Part shown: positions 16,852 to 26,854 of the stretch, piece by piece
How the letters are laid out: each line of letters begins with the position of its first letter
How positions within the stretch are numbered: position 1 is the stretch's first letter
From: Mogibacterium kristiansenii
GTDB taxonomy: Bacteria; Bacillota; Clostridia; Peptostreptococcales; Anaerovoracaceae
NCBI RefSeq assembly: GCF_009695905.1
Contig: NZ_VUNA01000017.1
Span: forward strand, 1-40,552
Direction: 5' to 3'
DNA length: 40,552 nucleotides
The notes under the pieces: model-generated
The model's database searches: none
What the model was told of the DNA's origin: nothing
Seen by the model: only the letters and a program-made list of their open reading frames with translations
Made by a program: the position numbers and the translations under genes

Positions 16852-17982
16852 ATGAAGAAACGATCCAAAATCCTGATTTCATGCTTGATGATGGTGATTC
16901 TTGCGGCAGCCATGATGACCGGCTGCTCCAAGAAGGAAGAGGCGAAGCCGGAACCGGTTCGGAACCCGCTGACCGGATCTGAGAAGTTCGATTCTGCGGC
17001 ACAGGGAATTCGCCCGGTGGCACTGGTGGTGGAAAACGCTCCGGATGCCCGCCCGCAGTGGGGAATGACGGACAAGAAGTACTCCCCGGATATTATTTTA
17101 CAGGGAGAAGTGGAGGGCGGAATTACCCGTACCCTCTGGTTCTATGCGGATTACAACAAGCTGCCGAAGAAAATCGGCCCGATGAGAAGTGCTCGTCCGC
17201 CGTACATCAAGTTCTCGGAACTGTTCGACGCGATTTTCATTCACTGGGGACAGAGTTCTTCTTCCTCGGAGTACAAGGGTGCCAACACCGTTTTCAAGGA
17301 AGATAAGGTGGACCATATCAATCAGATGACCTACAAAGGAAAGGTGGATCTGTACAGCCGGGACAACAGCCGGGACGTATCTTCGGAACACACCGGAATT
17401 CTCCACGGCGACAAAGTGGCGGATGCCATCAAGGACAAGAAGTTCCGCACCAAGACCAAGAAGAAGGCAACACAGCTGCAGTTCGGCAAGGGCATTCGGG
17501 ACCTGAGCAAGAACACCTGTGGAAAGGTGACTCTCACCTGGTCGAGCCGGAGTTTTGAGGATGCGGTATGGACGTACAACCAGGAATCCGGACAGTATGA
17601 GACGAAGGATTTTGAGAACAACTTGAGCCGGGAGAACCTGCTGATTCTCTTCGATAAGACCCAGTACATCACAAAATCCAATTACCACGGCACAGGTCAG
17701 GGGGTGACTTACTGTGACTACAAGCTGGCCGGCGGCAAGGCGAAGCTGATCAGCAACGGCACCGTAAAGGACATCCGTTGGGATGTAAACGAGGACAACC
17801 AGCTGGAGCTGTTCACCCTGGTGGAGAAAAAGGATTCCGACAAGGACGATGAGGATTCCGAGCCGGAGAAGAAGATGGTTTCCCTGAACCCGGGCAAAAC
17901 CTGGATCGGCTGGGCTTCCTCCAACAACGGCGGCAAGGTAAAGATCAATCCGTTGAAGGAAAAGAAGTCGGAAGAGAAGTAG
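16852..17982 (+). CDS. DUF3048-family lipoprotein (YerB-like)
   Basis: A protein of 376 residues. The lipoprotein signal peptide ends in the lipobox MTGC (C at about 24). The DUF3048 N-terminal domain carries RPVALVVENAPDARPQWGM and GPMRSARPPYIKFSELFDA; the C-terminal domain includes GKTWIGWAS. YerB-like proteins are extracellular lipoproteins of unknown biochemical role. The frame is open to an ATG at 16831, but the ATG at 16852 gives a standard signal peptide and has AAGGAAAG upstream. It lies 73 bp behind the response regulator gene and may be co-transcribed. A terminator follows. Confidence 0.88.
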   Translation: MKKRSKILISCLMMVILAAAMMTGCSKKEEAKPEPVRNPLTGSEKFDSAAQGIRPVALVVENAPDARPQWGMTDKKYSPDIILQGEVEGGITRTLWFYADYNKLPKKIGPMRSARPPYIKFSELFDAIFIHWGQSSSSSEYKGANTVFKEDKVDHINQMTYKGKVDLYSRDNSRDVSSEHTGILHGDKVADAIKDKKFRTKTKKKATQLQFGKGIRDLSKNTCGKVTLTWSSRSFEDAVWTYNQESGQYETKDFENNLSRENLLILFDKTQYITKSNYHGTGQGVTYCDYKLAGGKAKLISNGTVKDIRWDVNEDNQLELFTLVEKKDSDKDDEDSEPEKKMVSLNPGKTWIGWASSNNGGKVKINPLKEKKSEEK

Positions 17983-17993
17983 AGGAAGAAGTA

Positions 17994-18030
17994 GGAAGCG
18001 GGCACCGCGGGTGCCGCTTCCTTTTGTTTT
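17994..18030 (+). terminator. Terminator of the DUF3048 gene
   Basis: Stem GGAAGCGGGCACC/GGTGCCGCTTCC (one bulge) with a short loop, followed by TTTTGTTTTT, 12 bp after the stop codon. Confidence 0.9.
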
Positions 18031-18039
18031 TGTGGAAAT

Positions 18040-18352
18040 GGGAGGGATGTGCCCTGCTGAAAAGCAGATGCTTTTCAGCAGGGCACATCCTTTCTGATTG
18101 TGGTGGAAGAGGAGGGCAGCGCTTCCCGAACGTGAAGCGCTGCCGTTCCGGTTTTGAGGAGATGAGTGCCCATTCAATCCGGGGCGGATTGAATGGGCTT
18201 CCTGATTTGGAAGGGGGAGCACTTCCGGGAAAAGCTTAGGCGGGAAGCGCTTTCCGATTGGGGCGGCACCGAGCGGGCTCGGTGCCGTGGGGAAAAGAGG
18301 GAAATTCCCGCCGACCGTGCGTGGAAGGGAAATTCGCGGGCGGGAATTTCCT
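18040..18352. repeat. Cluster of five further hairpins with unrelated arms
   Basis: In order: a 21-bp perfect stem with a 4-nt loop (about 18042-18088), GGCAGCGCTT/AAGCGCTGCC (about 18116-18145), a 13-bp perfect stem beginning GCCCATTCAATCC (about 18168-18198), an imperfect stem around AGCACTTCC/GGAAGCGCT (about 18216-18260), CGGCACCGAGC with its complement and a 2-nt loop (about 18264-18287), and a 13-bp stem GGAAATTCCCGCC with its complement (about 18300-18352). No reading frame of interest. Only the first ends in a T-rich stretch, so most are not classical terminators. Confidence 0.8.
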
Positions 18353-18393
18353 TCGGCTTTAGTCTTTAGCGCCGAAGACCCGCTGGGCCCGAG

Positions 18394-19481
18394 GACGTGG
18401 TGCCCCCGGACGAAGGAATAAGGGCTAGCGGGGAGTGAGGCACCACGTCCGGCTCGCCGGAGGCCCGCTGGGCCCGAGAGACGTGGTGCCCGGCGACGAA
18501 GGAATAAGGGATTGCTGGGAGTGAAGCACCACGTCCGCACTGCCGAAGGCCCGCTGGGCCCGAGGGACGTGGTGCCCGGCGACGAAGGAATAAGGGCTAG
18601 CGGGCGGTGAAGCACCACGTCCGCCCGGCGGGAACGGCTACTGTGCTCGAGGACGTGGTGCCCCCGGACGAAGAAAAAAGGGATTGCGGGCGGTGAAGCA
18701 CCACGTCCGCCCGACGGGAACGGCTACTGTGCTCGAGGACGTGGTGCCCGGCGACGAAGGAATAAGGGATTGCTGGGAGTGAAGCACCACGTCCGGCTCG
18801 CCGGAGGCCCGCTGGACCCGAGAGACGTGGTGCCCGGCGACGAAGGAATAAGGGCTAGCGGGCGGTGAAGCACCACGTCCGCCCGGCGGGAACGGCTACT
18901 GTGCTCGAGGACGTGGTGCACCCGGACGAAGGAAAAAGGGATTGCTGGGAGTGAAGCACCACGTCCCCACTGCCGGAGGCCCGCTGGGCCCGAGAGACGT
19001 GGTGCCCGGCGACGAAGGAATAAGGGATTGCTGGGAGTGAAGCACCACGTCCGCCCGGCGGGAACGGCTACTGTGCTCGAGGACGTGGTGCCTCAAGACG
19101 AAGGAATAAGGGATTGCTGGGAGTGAAGCACCACGTCCGCACTGCCGAAGGCCCGCTGGGCCCGAGGGACGTGGTGCCCGGCGACGAAGGAATAAGGGCT
19201 AGCGGGCGGTGAAGCACCACGTCCGCACTGCCGAAGGCCCGCTGGGTCTCGAGGACGTGGTGCCCCCGGACGAAGGAAAAAGGGATTGCTGGGAGTGAAG
19301 CACCACGTCCGCACTGCCGAAGGCCCGCTGGGCCCGAGGGACGTGGTGCCCGGCGACGAAGGAATAAGGGATTGCTGGGAGTGAAGCACCACGTCCGCAC
19401 TGCCGAAGGCCCGCTGGGTCTCGAGGACGTGGTGCCCCCGGACGAAGGAATAAGGGCTAGCGGGGAGTGAGGCACCACGTC
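18394..19481 (+). repeat. Tandem hairpin array B, 13 units of exactly 86 bp
   Basis: Units start at 18394, 18480, 18566, 18652, 18738, 18824, 18910, 18996, 19082, 19168, 19254, 19340 and 19426. Arms GACGTGGTGC/GCACCACGTC and the 56-bp length equal array A, but the loop core is ACGAAGGAATAAGGG and the linkers differ from A. Linkers come in two main kinds, one with GCCCGCTGGGCCCGAG and one with GGGAACGGCTACTGTG, in mixed order. It lies between co-directional genes, after the terminator of the DUF3048 gene. Confidence 0.97.
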
Positions 19482-19577
19482 CATGACGTCGAGGACCCGT
19501 TCGGCTCGCCAAAGGCTTTCGCGTAACTGCACGCTCCTTTCCAATCACCGGTTTTTCACACAGAAAACCGCACAATA

Positions 19578-19842
19578 TGGTAAAATAAAAAGTCATGTAA
19601 CGGGACGGCGGCAGCCCTGCCCGGCGCCCGAAGGGCCTTCCAATTTGGCGGTAGCCCTGCCCGGCGCCCGGAGGGCCTTCAGTTCCCGAAGGGCTCCGGC
19701 TTTCCCGGAGGGTTCAAAGACCTCCGGAGCGGCAGCCCGGCCCCCCCGAAGGGTCCACCGGCCCCCCGGAGGGCCTTCGCTCCCAGCGGGCCCACAGTTC
19801 CCGGAGGACCCGCCCACAACCAAAGAAACGAGGTACACATTT
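19578..19842 (+). promoter_or_regulatory. Probable promoter and long GC-rich leader of the MATE gene
   Basis: An extended -10 TGGTAAAAT (19578-19586) is followed by about 250 nt of GC-rich, non-coding leader. It contains a 40-bp direct repeat (about 19606-19640 and 19646-19680, sharing AGCCCTGCCCGGCGCCCG) and many copies of the motif CCGRAGGG. The upstream reading frame stays open through this stretch but has no ribosome site. A structured leader is inferred; no known riboswitch is recognised. Confidence 0.45.
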
Positions 19843-21174
19843 ATGCAGTTGAGAGGAGAGCCAAAGTCCCTTCGCTCAGAATACATCCGATACATCATTC
19901 CATCCATACTGGCTCAGTGGGTGTACACCCTGTACACCGCAGTGGACGGGCTGTTCGTGGCGAAAGGCGTTTCCGTAACGGCCATGACCGCCATCAATAT
20001 CGCATCGCCGTTTGTGACGGCGATGTTTGCCCTGTCCCTGATGTTCGCGGTGGGCACCTCCACGGTGGTTTCCATCTCATTGGGAGAAGGCCGGAAGGAA
20101 AAAGCCAACGAGATATTCAGCCAGAACTTCGCGTTCCTGATCGTACTGTCCCTCCTGATTTCCGGGCTCCTGTTCTGGAAGCTGGAGGAACTGGCCCTGT
20201 TCCTGGGGGCTACCAAAGCCACCCTGCCCTATGTGACGAAGTACATCGGAACCATCGCTCCTTTTGCGGTGGTATTTATCGTGTCCTATTCCTTTGAGAT
20301 TCTGCTGAAGGCGGACGGGCATCCGAAGAAAGCCACCAAAATCGTGATGGTTGGCGTCATCCTGAACTGCATCATGGACTACCTGCTGGTCATCGTGTTT
20401 CCGCTGGGCGTCTTCGGTGCGGCCATTGCCACGGCACTGTCCCAGGTGGGGGTCACGGCCCTGTATCTGCGGCACTTCCTGTCCAAGGAAGCCGTGCTGC
20501 ATTTCACCCGCTTTCATTTTAGCGGGCGCACCATTGTGCGGGCCATGAAAAACGGCCTGTCCTCCGGCATTACGGAGCTGTCCGCCGGACTGACGGTGTA
20601 CTTTTTCAACCACGCCATCGCGGCCTATCTGGGGGACGAGGCCTTGGTCAGCTATACCATCATCAACTACGTGAACGCCCTGTACATCTATTCCATGACG
20701 GGAATCGCTCAGGGCAGCCAGCCGCTAATCAGCTTCTATCACGGGAAAAAAGAAAAATCCGCCACGGCCAAGCTGCTCCGGTACGGCCTGATTACGGCGG
20801 CCGGTTTTGCGGCGGTCACCGTGGTGCTGTCCGTATTCGGCGGAGGCCTGCTGGCAAAGCTGTTTATTCCGGCGGATTTGACTCACCTGAGAAATTACAC
20901 GGTACATGCTTTGCGGATTTTCTGCATCTCCTTTGTGCCGGCGGGATTCACCGTGGTGTTGGCCGGATATTTTGCATCCATCGAACATGCGGGGAAAGCG
21001 GTTTCCATCACCATCGGCAGAGCCATCGCGGTGATGCTGCTGGTACTGGTGCTGATGACGAGAGTTTTTGGCGGCGAAGGCATCTGGTGGACCACGCCGA
21101 TTTCCGAGAGCATTTGTCTGGTGTATGCGGTGATATTGTTTATAAAGGGAAAGGCGAGAGATGCTGCAGATTAA
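19843..21174 (+). CDS. MATE-family multidrug/sodium antiporter
   Basis: A protein of 443 residues, the usual MATE length, with about 12 transmembrane helices in two six-helix bundles. Typical sequences are SEYIRYIIPSILAQW, YTAVDGLFVAKGVS, FGAAIATALSQVG and TGIAQGSQPLISFYHG. It should export cationic or small organic compounds using a sodium or proton gradient. The ATG at 19843 with ACGAGG upstream is chosen; the open frame runs to 19483 through repeats and is not coding there. It overlaps the following ABC gene by 14 bp. Confidence 0.93.
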   Translation: MQLRGEPKSLRSEYIRYIIPSILAQWVYTLYTAVDGLFVAKGVSVTAMTAINIASPFVTAMFALSLMFAVGTSTVVSISLGEGRKEKANEIFSQNFAFLIVLSLLISGLLFWKLEELALFLGATKATLPYVTKYIGTIAPFAVVFIVSYSFEILLKADGHPKKATKIVMVGVILNCIMDYLLVIVFPLGVFGAAIATALSQVGVTALYLRHFLSKEAVLHFTRFHFSGRTIVRAMKNGLSSGITELSAGLTVYFFNHAIAAYLGDEALVSYTIINYVNALYIYSMTGIAQGSQPLISFYHGKKEKSATAKLLRYGLITAAGFAAVTVVLSVFGGGLLAKLFIPADLTHLRNYTVHALRIFCISFVPAGFTVVLAGYFASIEHAGKAVSITIGRAIAVMLLVLVLMTRVFGGEGIWWTTPISESICLVYAVILFIKGKARDAAD

Positions 21175-24100
21175 GAACATTCGAAAAGAGTACCGCACCG
21201 GGGGACTGGTGCAGAAAGCGCTGGACGGCGTGAGCCTGAATTTCAGGGACAGCGAGTTCGCGGCGATTCTGGGACCCTCCGGTTCCGGCAAAACCACGCT
21301 GCTGAACGTACTGGGCGGACTGGACCGGTACGACAGCGGGGACCTGATCATCAACGGGACATCCACCAAGAAGTACACGGACCGGGATTGGGATTCCTAC
21401 CGGAACCACACCATCGGGTTCGTGTTCCAGAGTTACAATCTGATTCCCCATCAGACCATCCTGTCCAACGTGGAACTGGCACTGACCATTTCCGGAATCG
21501 GGAAGGAAGAACGGCGAAATAAAGCGGCGGAGGCCCTGGCCAAAGTGGGTCTGGGCGACCAGCTTCATAAGAAGCCCGGCCAGCTTTCCGGGGGACAGAT
21601 GCAGCGGGTGGCCATCGCCCGGGCGCTGGTGAATGACCCGGACATTCTTTTGGCGGATGAACCGACGGGTGCGCTGGACAGCGTGACCAGCGTTCAGATT
21701 ATGGATATCCTCAAAGAAGTGGCGGAGGATCACCTGGTAATCATGGTGACCCACAACCCGGAGCTGGCCCGGGAGTACGCCGACCGGATTGTGGAGCTGA
21801 AGGACGGGAATATCATTTCGGACTCCCGGCCTTTTTCCGTGAGCAAAGAGGAAGCGGGAAAAGCGGTGCACCGGAACCTGGGCAAAGCGGCCATGAATTT
21901 TGCCACCGCTTTGCAGCTGAGCTTCAACAACCTGAAGACCAAGAAAGCCCGCACCATTCTGGTGGCCTTTGCGGGATCCATCGGCATCATCGGCATTGCC
22001 ATGATTTTATCCCTGTCCAATGGGGTGAACAACTACATCCGCGGCGTGGAGGAGGACACCATCCGGGAATACCCGCTGACGGTGGACAGCTCCGGCTTCG
22101 ACATGTCGGCCATGTTCACCCGGGGCGGCGATGGGGATGCCGGCAAGAGTGCGAAAAAGGGGGAGATTCGGGAACTGCAGACGGTGACCAATATGGCCTC
22201 TGTCATGGAATCCAATGATTTGAAATCCCTGAAGAAATACATCGACAGCGGCAAAAGTAATTTAGAGAAGCACACGAGAGCCATTGAATACAGCTACGAC
22301 GTGAAGCCCCAGATTTTCCGGAAAGTGGATACGGAATACCGGAAGGTGAATCCGGACGAAACCCGGAAAAAGATGGGCATGTCCATCAGCTCCTCCATGG
22401 CATACAGCAGCATGATGAGCACCGACGTGTTCCACCAGCTGCCGTCAGATCCGTCTCTTTACCGGGACGAGTACGATGTGAAGGCGGGGCACTGGCCGAA
22501 GAAGTACAACGAGTGTGTGCTGGTGCTGTCCAAGGAAGGTATGGCCAGCGACATCGCCCTGTACGCCATGGGCCTGAAGAACATGAACGACCTGGACAAG
22601 ATGCTGAAGGATTTCTCCAAGGGAAAGGACGTGCATCTGGACGAGGATCAGACCGAAACCTTTAACTACAACGACTGCATGGGCATCAAATTCAAGATGA
22701 TTGGCAGTTCGGATTACTACACCTACGACTCTTCCCAGAACGTGTGGGTGGACCGCTCCGAAGACGACAGCCATATGGACCGCGTCATCGGAAAGGGGGA
22801 GGACCTCAAAATTGTGGGCGTGGTCAAGCCGAAGAAGGATGTGGATTTCACCGTGCTGAACGGGGATATCTACTACCCGGCTTCCCTGACGGACCACATG
22901 ATTCAAAAGGCGGCGGACAGCAAAGTGGTTCGGGCCCAGAAGAAGAGCCGGGACATCAACATCCTCACGGGAAAAGAATTCGGCGAGGAGAGCGACGGAC
23001 CGGACTTCGAATCCATGTTTTCCTTTGACAAAAACGCCTTTGCCAAAGCCTTCCAATTCGATCCGTCCCAGATTGGCAAGGCCATGAAGGCGCCGTCCAA
23101 GAAAATGGATATGAGCGGCCTTATCGACCCGAAGGCCGTGACTCAAATTCCGGGCATGAGCCAAGGAGACATTCAGAAGCTGATGCAGAGCACCAAGCTG
23201 AACTTCACTCAAGAGAGCCTGCAGGAGCTTTTCGGCGGCCTGATGAAAGGCTTCCTGGAATACTCCGAGAAAAAGGGCACCGACTACACCAAGATGAACA
23301 CCGCCTTTCAGGATTACATGAACTCCCCGGCGGCCCGAAAAATCCTCTCGGACAACATGAGCCGCATCCTGAAGACCCACGTGGAGGAGCAGCTGAAGGA
23401 TGAGAACCTGCAGGACACCATGAAGGATGTGCTTCAGGACTTCCCGAAATACCTGAAGGACAAGGGCATCACCGACCCCGACGGCATCACCGACGAGACC
23501 ATCGATGGTTTTCTGGCGTCTCAGGGCGTGCAGGACAAACTCTCTGCCAAAATGACTTCTCTAAAAACAAAACTCGAGAACGTGGAGATTTCCGACGAGG
23601 ATGGGGAGCGGATCATGACGGAGTTGATGGAGGGCTACGCAAAATTTGCGAAGGAGAACAACTATCCTACCACGCAGCAGATGCAGCAGGATTTTCAGGA
23701 GTATCTGTCCACCCCGGAAGCCCAGAAAATAATCAATTCCACCGTGGCAAAGAGCATGGACACCTCGGCGCTGGAGAAGAATCTGGCGGCGGCTATGTCC
23801 GGATACACCGCCAAGGCGGTGGCCTCCATGTCGGAAAAACTGGTATCCGGCATGATGACCAGCTACATGAAGAGCATGGGCAGCCTGGATTTCTCCAAAG
23901 CCTTTAAGATCGATACGGATGCTTTTGCGGACGCCATGGGAATGAACATGAGCGAGAGCGAGATTCAATCCCTGATCACGTCCCTGATGAACACTCAGGC
24001 CAACACCTACGAAGGAAACATGAAGAGCTTCGGCTATGCGAAGAAATCCAATCCGACTCAGATTGCCATCTACGCCAAGGACTACGAAAGCAAGGCCGAG

Positions 24101-24625
24101 GTGAAGGATATTTTGGATGGATACAACCGGAAGATGGTGAAATCGGGCAAAACCGATCAAGAAATCACCTACAACGATCTGGCGGGAGCCCTGATGGGTT
24201 CCGTGACCAACATCATCGATGCCATCAGCTACGTGCTCATCGCCTTTGTGTCCATTTCCCTGGTGGTATCTTCCATCATGATTGGAGTCATCACCTATAT
24301 CAGCGTGCTGGAACGGCGAAAGGAAATCGGAATCCTTCGAGCCATCGGCGCATCCAAGCGGAACGTGGGCCAGGTGTTCAACGCGGAGACCTTTATCATC
24401 GGGGCATTGGCCGGACTGATCGGAATCGGCGTGACGGAAATCCTGATTATTCCGACCAACATCATCATCGGCCATGTGACCAGCGTGAACATGCAGGTGT
24501 CCCTGCCGGTGGTGGGAGGAATCGTGCTGGTAATCCTCAGCATCATCCTGACCTTGATCGGCGGAATCATCCCATCCCGGAAGGCCGCCAAGAGCGACCC
24601 GGTCACCGCCCTGCGCGTGGATTAA
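21161..24625 (+). CDS. ABC transporter ATPase fused to FtsX/MacB-type permease, 1154 residues
   Basis: Residues 1-225 are a complete ATPase domain of the LolD/MacB class (Walker A GPSGSGKT, signature LSGGQMQR, Walker [12 protein letters not shown], switch MVTHN). Residue about 265 starts the first membrane helix ([20 protein letters not shown]). A very large extracytoplasmic region (about 295-1020) follows, rich in charged helical segments around [12 protein letters not shown] and [12 protein letters not shown], which look like an internal duplication. The FtsX domain with three helices ends the protein ([20 protein letters not shown], then [19 protein letters not shown]). Such mechanotransmitting ABC proteins act on peptides, lipoproteins or envelope enzymes rather than by classical transport. 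The overlap with the MATE gene suggests one operon. Confidence 0.92.
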   Translation: MLQIKNIRKEYRTGGLVQKALDGVSLNFRDSEFAAILGPSGSGKTTLLNVLGGLDRYDSGDLIINGTSTKKYTDRDWDSYRNHTIGFVFQSYNLIPHQTILSNVELALTISGIGKEERRNKAAEALAKVGLGDQLHKKPGQLSGGQMQRVAIARALVNDPDILLADEPTGALDSVTSVQIMDILKEVAEDHLVIMVTHNPELAREYADRIVELKDGNIISDSRPFSVSKEEAGKAVHRNLGKAAMNFATALQLSFNNLKTKKARTILVAFAGSIGIIGIAMILSLSNGVNNYIRGVEEDTIREYPLTVDSSGFDMSAMFTRGGDGDAGKSAKKGEIRELQTVTNMASVMESNDLKSLKKYIDSGKSNLEKHTRAIEYSYDVKPQIFRKVDTEYRKVNPDETRKKMGMSISSSMAYSSMMSTDVFHQLPSDPSLYRDEYDVKAGHWPKKYNECVLVLSKEGMASDIALYAMGLKNMNDLDKMLKDFSKGKDVHLDEDQTETFNYNDCMGIKFKMIGSSDYYTYDSSQNVWVDRSEDDSHMDRVIGKGEDLKIVGVVKPKKDVDFTVLNGDIYYPASLTDHMIQKAADSKVVRAQKKSRDINILTGKEFGEESDGPDFESMFSFDKNAFAKAFQFDPSQIGKAMKAPSKKMDMSGLIDPKAVTQIPGMSQGDIQKLMQSTKLNFTQESLQELFGGLMKGFLEYSEKKGTDYTKMNTAFQDYMNSPAARKILSDNMSRILKTHVEEQLKDENLQDTMKDVLQDFPKYLKDKGITDPDGITDETIDGFLASQGVQDKLSAKMTSLKTKLENVEISDEDGERIMTELMEGYAKFAKENNYPTTQQMQQDFQEYLSTPEAQKIINSTVAKSMDTSALEKNLAAAMSGYTAKAVASMSEKLVSGMMTSYMKSMGSLDFSKAFKIDTDAFADAMGMNMSESEIQSLITSLMNTQANTYEGNMKSFGYAKKSNPTQIAIYAKDYESKAEVKDILDGYNRKMVKSGKTDQEITYNDLAGALMGSVTNIIDAISYVLIAFVSISLVVSSIMIGVITYISVLERRKEIGILRAIGASKRNVGQVFNAETFIIGALAGLIGIGVTEILIIPTNIIIGHVTSVNMQVSLPVVGGIVLVILSIILTLIGGIIPSRKAAKSDPVTALRVD

Positions 24626-24650
24626 ATAATTAAACAGAAGGAAAAAGAGA

Positions 24651-25718
24651 TTGAATACATCAAATCGAAATCAACAAGCAGCAAAACTATCGGACCTCTT
24701 GCTGTCCTGGTACGACAGTGAACGTCGGATTCTCCCCTGGCGGGAGGATCCGACGCCTTACCATGTGTGGGTTTCGGAGATTATGCTCCAGCAGACCCGG
24801 GTGGACACGGTAATTGAATATTATCAGCGGTTCCTTCGGGAGCTTCCGGATGTGAAAGCGTTGGCGGAAGCGGAGGAAGAACGGCTCCTGAAACTGTGGC
24901 AGGGGCTGGGCTACTACAGCCGGATTCGGAACATGCACAAGGGGGCCATCCAGGTGATGGAGGAATACGGGGGCGAAATTCCGGGAACCCCCAAAGAGCT
25001 GCAGAAGCTGTCCGGCATCGGGGAGTACGTGGCGGCGGCCATCAGTTCCATCGCCTTTGCCTACCCCATCCCTTCTGTGGACGGGAACCTGCTTCGGGTC
25101 TACGCCCGCATGACCGGCTACGAGGAAAGCATCCGCACCACCGCCGCTCGAAAGGTGGCCACGGCCTATTACGAGGAAATCCTGGACCGCACCCGGCCCG
25201 GGGACATGAATCAGGCCCTGATGGACCTGGGAGCCACCATCTGCCTCCCCAACGGAGCGCCGCTTTGCGGAAAATGCCCATGGCAGATGCACTGTGAGGC
25301 CCGCCGGACGGGGAAGGAACAGCAGCTTCCGGTGAAGGAAGAGAAGAAACAGCGGCGAAAAGAAAAACGCACCGTGCTTCGAATCCGGACGGGGGACCGG
25401 GTGGTGATTGGGAAGCGCCCGGAACGGGGGCTTCTGGCGAATTTGTACGAGCTGCCCAACGCGGAGGGCTGGCTGACGGAGGCGCAGGCGGAGGAGGCCT
25501 GCCGGACGCTGGGATATGAGCCGAAGGCCATCCGGAAGCTGAAGCCGTCGAAACATATTTTTAGCCATGTGGAGTGGCACATGCACGCCTTCGAGATTGA
25601 GGCGGAGGAGCGGCCGGACGCGTCGGCGGCAGAAAATGTTTTTTTTGCGGCGGAGAAAAGCGCTTTGCAGGAGGAATATTCCATTCCAACGGCGTTTAAG
25701 GCGTATATGGACTTCTGA
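24651..25718 (+). CDS. mutY: A/G-specific adenine glycosylase MutY
   Basis: A protein of 355 residues starting with TTG, preceded by AGAAGGAAAAAG. The HhH-GPD domain carries catalytic E43 (SEIMLQQTRV), the helix-hairpin-helix LQKLSGIGEYVAAAI and catalytic D144 (SVDGNLLRV). The iron-sulfur cluster ligands are C198-x7-C206-x2-C209-x5-C215; most MutY proteins have x6 in the first gap. The C-terminal NUDIX-like domain (about 240-350) that recognises 8-oxoguanine includes KHIFSHVEWHMHAF. MutY removes adenine opposite 8-oxoguanine. It lies 25 bp after the ABC-FtsX gene and may be co-transcribed. Confidence 0.94.
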   Translation: MNTSNRNQQAAKLSDLLLSWYDSERRILPWREDPTPYHVWVSEIMLQQTRVDTVIEYYQRFLRELPDVKALAEAEEERLLKLWQGLGYYSRIRNMHKGAIQVMEEYGGEIPGTPKELQKLSGIGEYVAAAISSIAFAYPIPSVDGNLLRVYARMTGYEESIRTTAARKVATAYYEEILDRTRPGDMNQALMDLGATICLPNGAPLCGKCPWQMHCEARRTGKEQQLPVKEEKKQRRKEKRTVLRIRTGDRVVIGKRPERGLLANLYELPNAEGWLTEAQAEEACRTLGYEPKAIRKLKPSKHIFSHVEWHMHAFEIEAEERPDASAAENVFFAAEKSALQEEYSIPTAFKAYMDF

Positions 25719-25783
25719 TTCGGGAAGGCGGTTTTTACGCGGATTTTGCAGGTGGCGTGGACCCGCCGGGGGGGAAAAATTGT

Positions 25784-25792
25784 GGTACAATA
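25784..25792 (+). promoter_or_regulatory. Extended -10 promoter of the CorA-like gene
   Basis: TGGTACAAT, an extended -10 element, lies about 30 bp upstream of the CorA ATG. No clear -35 is seen. The same TGGTAYAAT motif recurs before several genes in this window. Confidence 0.5.
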
Positions 25793-25822
25793 GACAGCAA
25801 TGAGACAGAAAGGAGATGGGGC

Positions 25823-26764
25823 ATGATTAAGTATTTCTACACGCAGAACGGACGGACGAGTTCGGTGCCGAATTTCTGTCACGACTGCTGGGTGAAGATG
25901 ACCAACCCTTCCAACGAAGAGGCGGAGCTGATTGCGGAACGGATGGGCGTCGAGGTGGACGACCTGATGGCGGCAATTGACCTGGAAGAAAAGACGCGAA
26001 TTGAACTTCCGGAGAACTACACTTTAATCGTGGTGGACATCCCGTCGGAGGAATACCGGAACGGGGTGCGGGCTTACGTGACCATTCCGCTGGGAATCAT
26101 TATCACTAAAGAAGCCATCGTGACCATCTGCTCGGAGGAGTCCTTCGTGCTTCGGAATTTCGAGAAGAATCGGATGAATGATTTTTCCACCCGGAAAAAA
26201 CTGCGGTTCGTGTATCAGATTCTTTTGGAATCCGCTTTGCTGTACCAGAAGGCGCTGTACGCAATCGACCGGAAGCGGCAGGAAATCGAGGAAAAGGTGC
26301 GAGACGATGTGGAAGAGGAAGATCTGTTCAGCCTTCACGAGCTGGAGCAGGCGCTGGTGTACTTCGCCACCTCCATTCGTGAGAACGGCAACGTGTTGGA
26401 CCGCCTCACCCGGTACTCTCGGCTGGAACGCTTCCCGGAGGACCAAGAGCTGCTGGACGATGCCATCGTGGAAAACCAGCAGGCGGTGGAGATGACGGAC
26501 ATCTACCGCAGCATCGTGGACGGCACCCGCCAGCTGATGTCTACGATTTTCGATAACCGGCTGAACAACGTGATGAAAATCCTCACCTCCATCACGCTGA
26601 TTCTGGCGATTCCGACGGTAATCTCCGGAATGTACGGAATGAACGTGCTGACGAAATACATGCCTTTCGCCCAGACGCCTTTCGGCTTCGGCATCATCAG
26701 CGGTATCGTGGTGGTCATCTGCCTGGGCCTGTACGTCGTGCTGAAACGGAAGAAGATGTTGTGA
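25823..26764 (+). CDS. CorA-family magnesium/divalent cation transporter
   Basis: A protein of 313 residues. The long cytoplasmic N-terminal domain (1-245) ends in the long helix that forms the CorA funnel; two C-terminal transmembrane helices follow. The selectivity motif GMN is at 272-274 (SGMYGMNV), and the end is Lys-rich (LKRKKML). CorA pentamers conduct Mg2+ or related ions. The ATG at 25823 follows AAAGGAGATGG; the open frame upstream is not used. No Mg2+ riboswitch is visible in the short leader. Confidence 0.93.
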   Translation: MIKYFYTQNGRTSSVPNFCHDCWVKMTNPSNEEAELIAERMGVEVDDLMAAIDLEEKTRIELPENYTLIVVDIPSEEYRNGVRAYVTIPLGIIITKEAIVTICSEESFVLRNFEKNRMNDFSTRKKLRFVYQILLESALLYQKALYAIDRKRQEIEEKVRDDVEEEDLFSLHELEQALVYFATSIRENGNVLDRLTRYSRLERFPEDQELLDDAIVENQQAVEMTDIYRSIVDGTRQLMSTIFDNRLNNVMKILTSITLILAIPTVISGMYGMNVLTKYMPFAQTPFGFGIISGIVVVICLGLYVVLKRKKML

Positions 26765-26787
26765 TATTGCATGAAAAATGGTACACT
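26759..26787 (+). promoter_or_regulatory. Promoter of the 29-residue peptide gene
   Basis: TTGTGA (26759-26764, overlapping the CorA stop) and TACACT (26782-26787) are 17 bp apart, and TGG precedes the -10 as an extended element. It lies about 70 bp before the small ATG. Confidence 0.5.
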
Positions 26788-26854
26788 TGGTGCAATTTAA
26801 GGTAAAAGATCTGCCGAAGCCGACAAAGTTAAGCGTTTCCGGAGGAAAGAGAAA

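Noticed and set aside
17098-19596. Minus-strand open frames of 158-506 codons across array B and the DUF3048 gene
   Set aside because: Repeat artefact and shadow of a well supported + strand gene; no ribosome site.
19483-19842. A 120-residue N-terminal extension of the MATE protein
   Set aside because: It would encode array and GC-rich repeat sequence; the ATG at 19843 gives a normal MATE N-terminus with a ribosome site.
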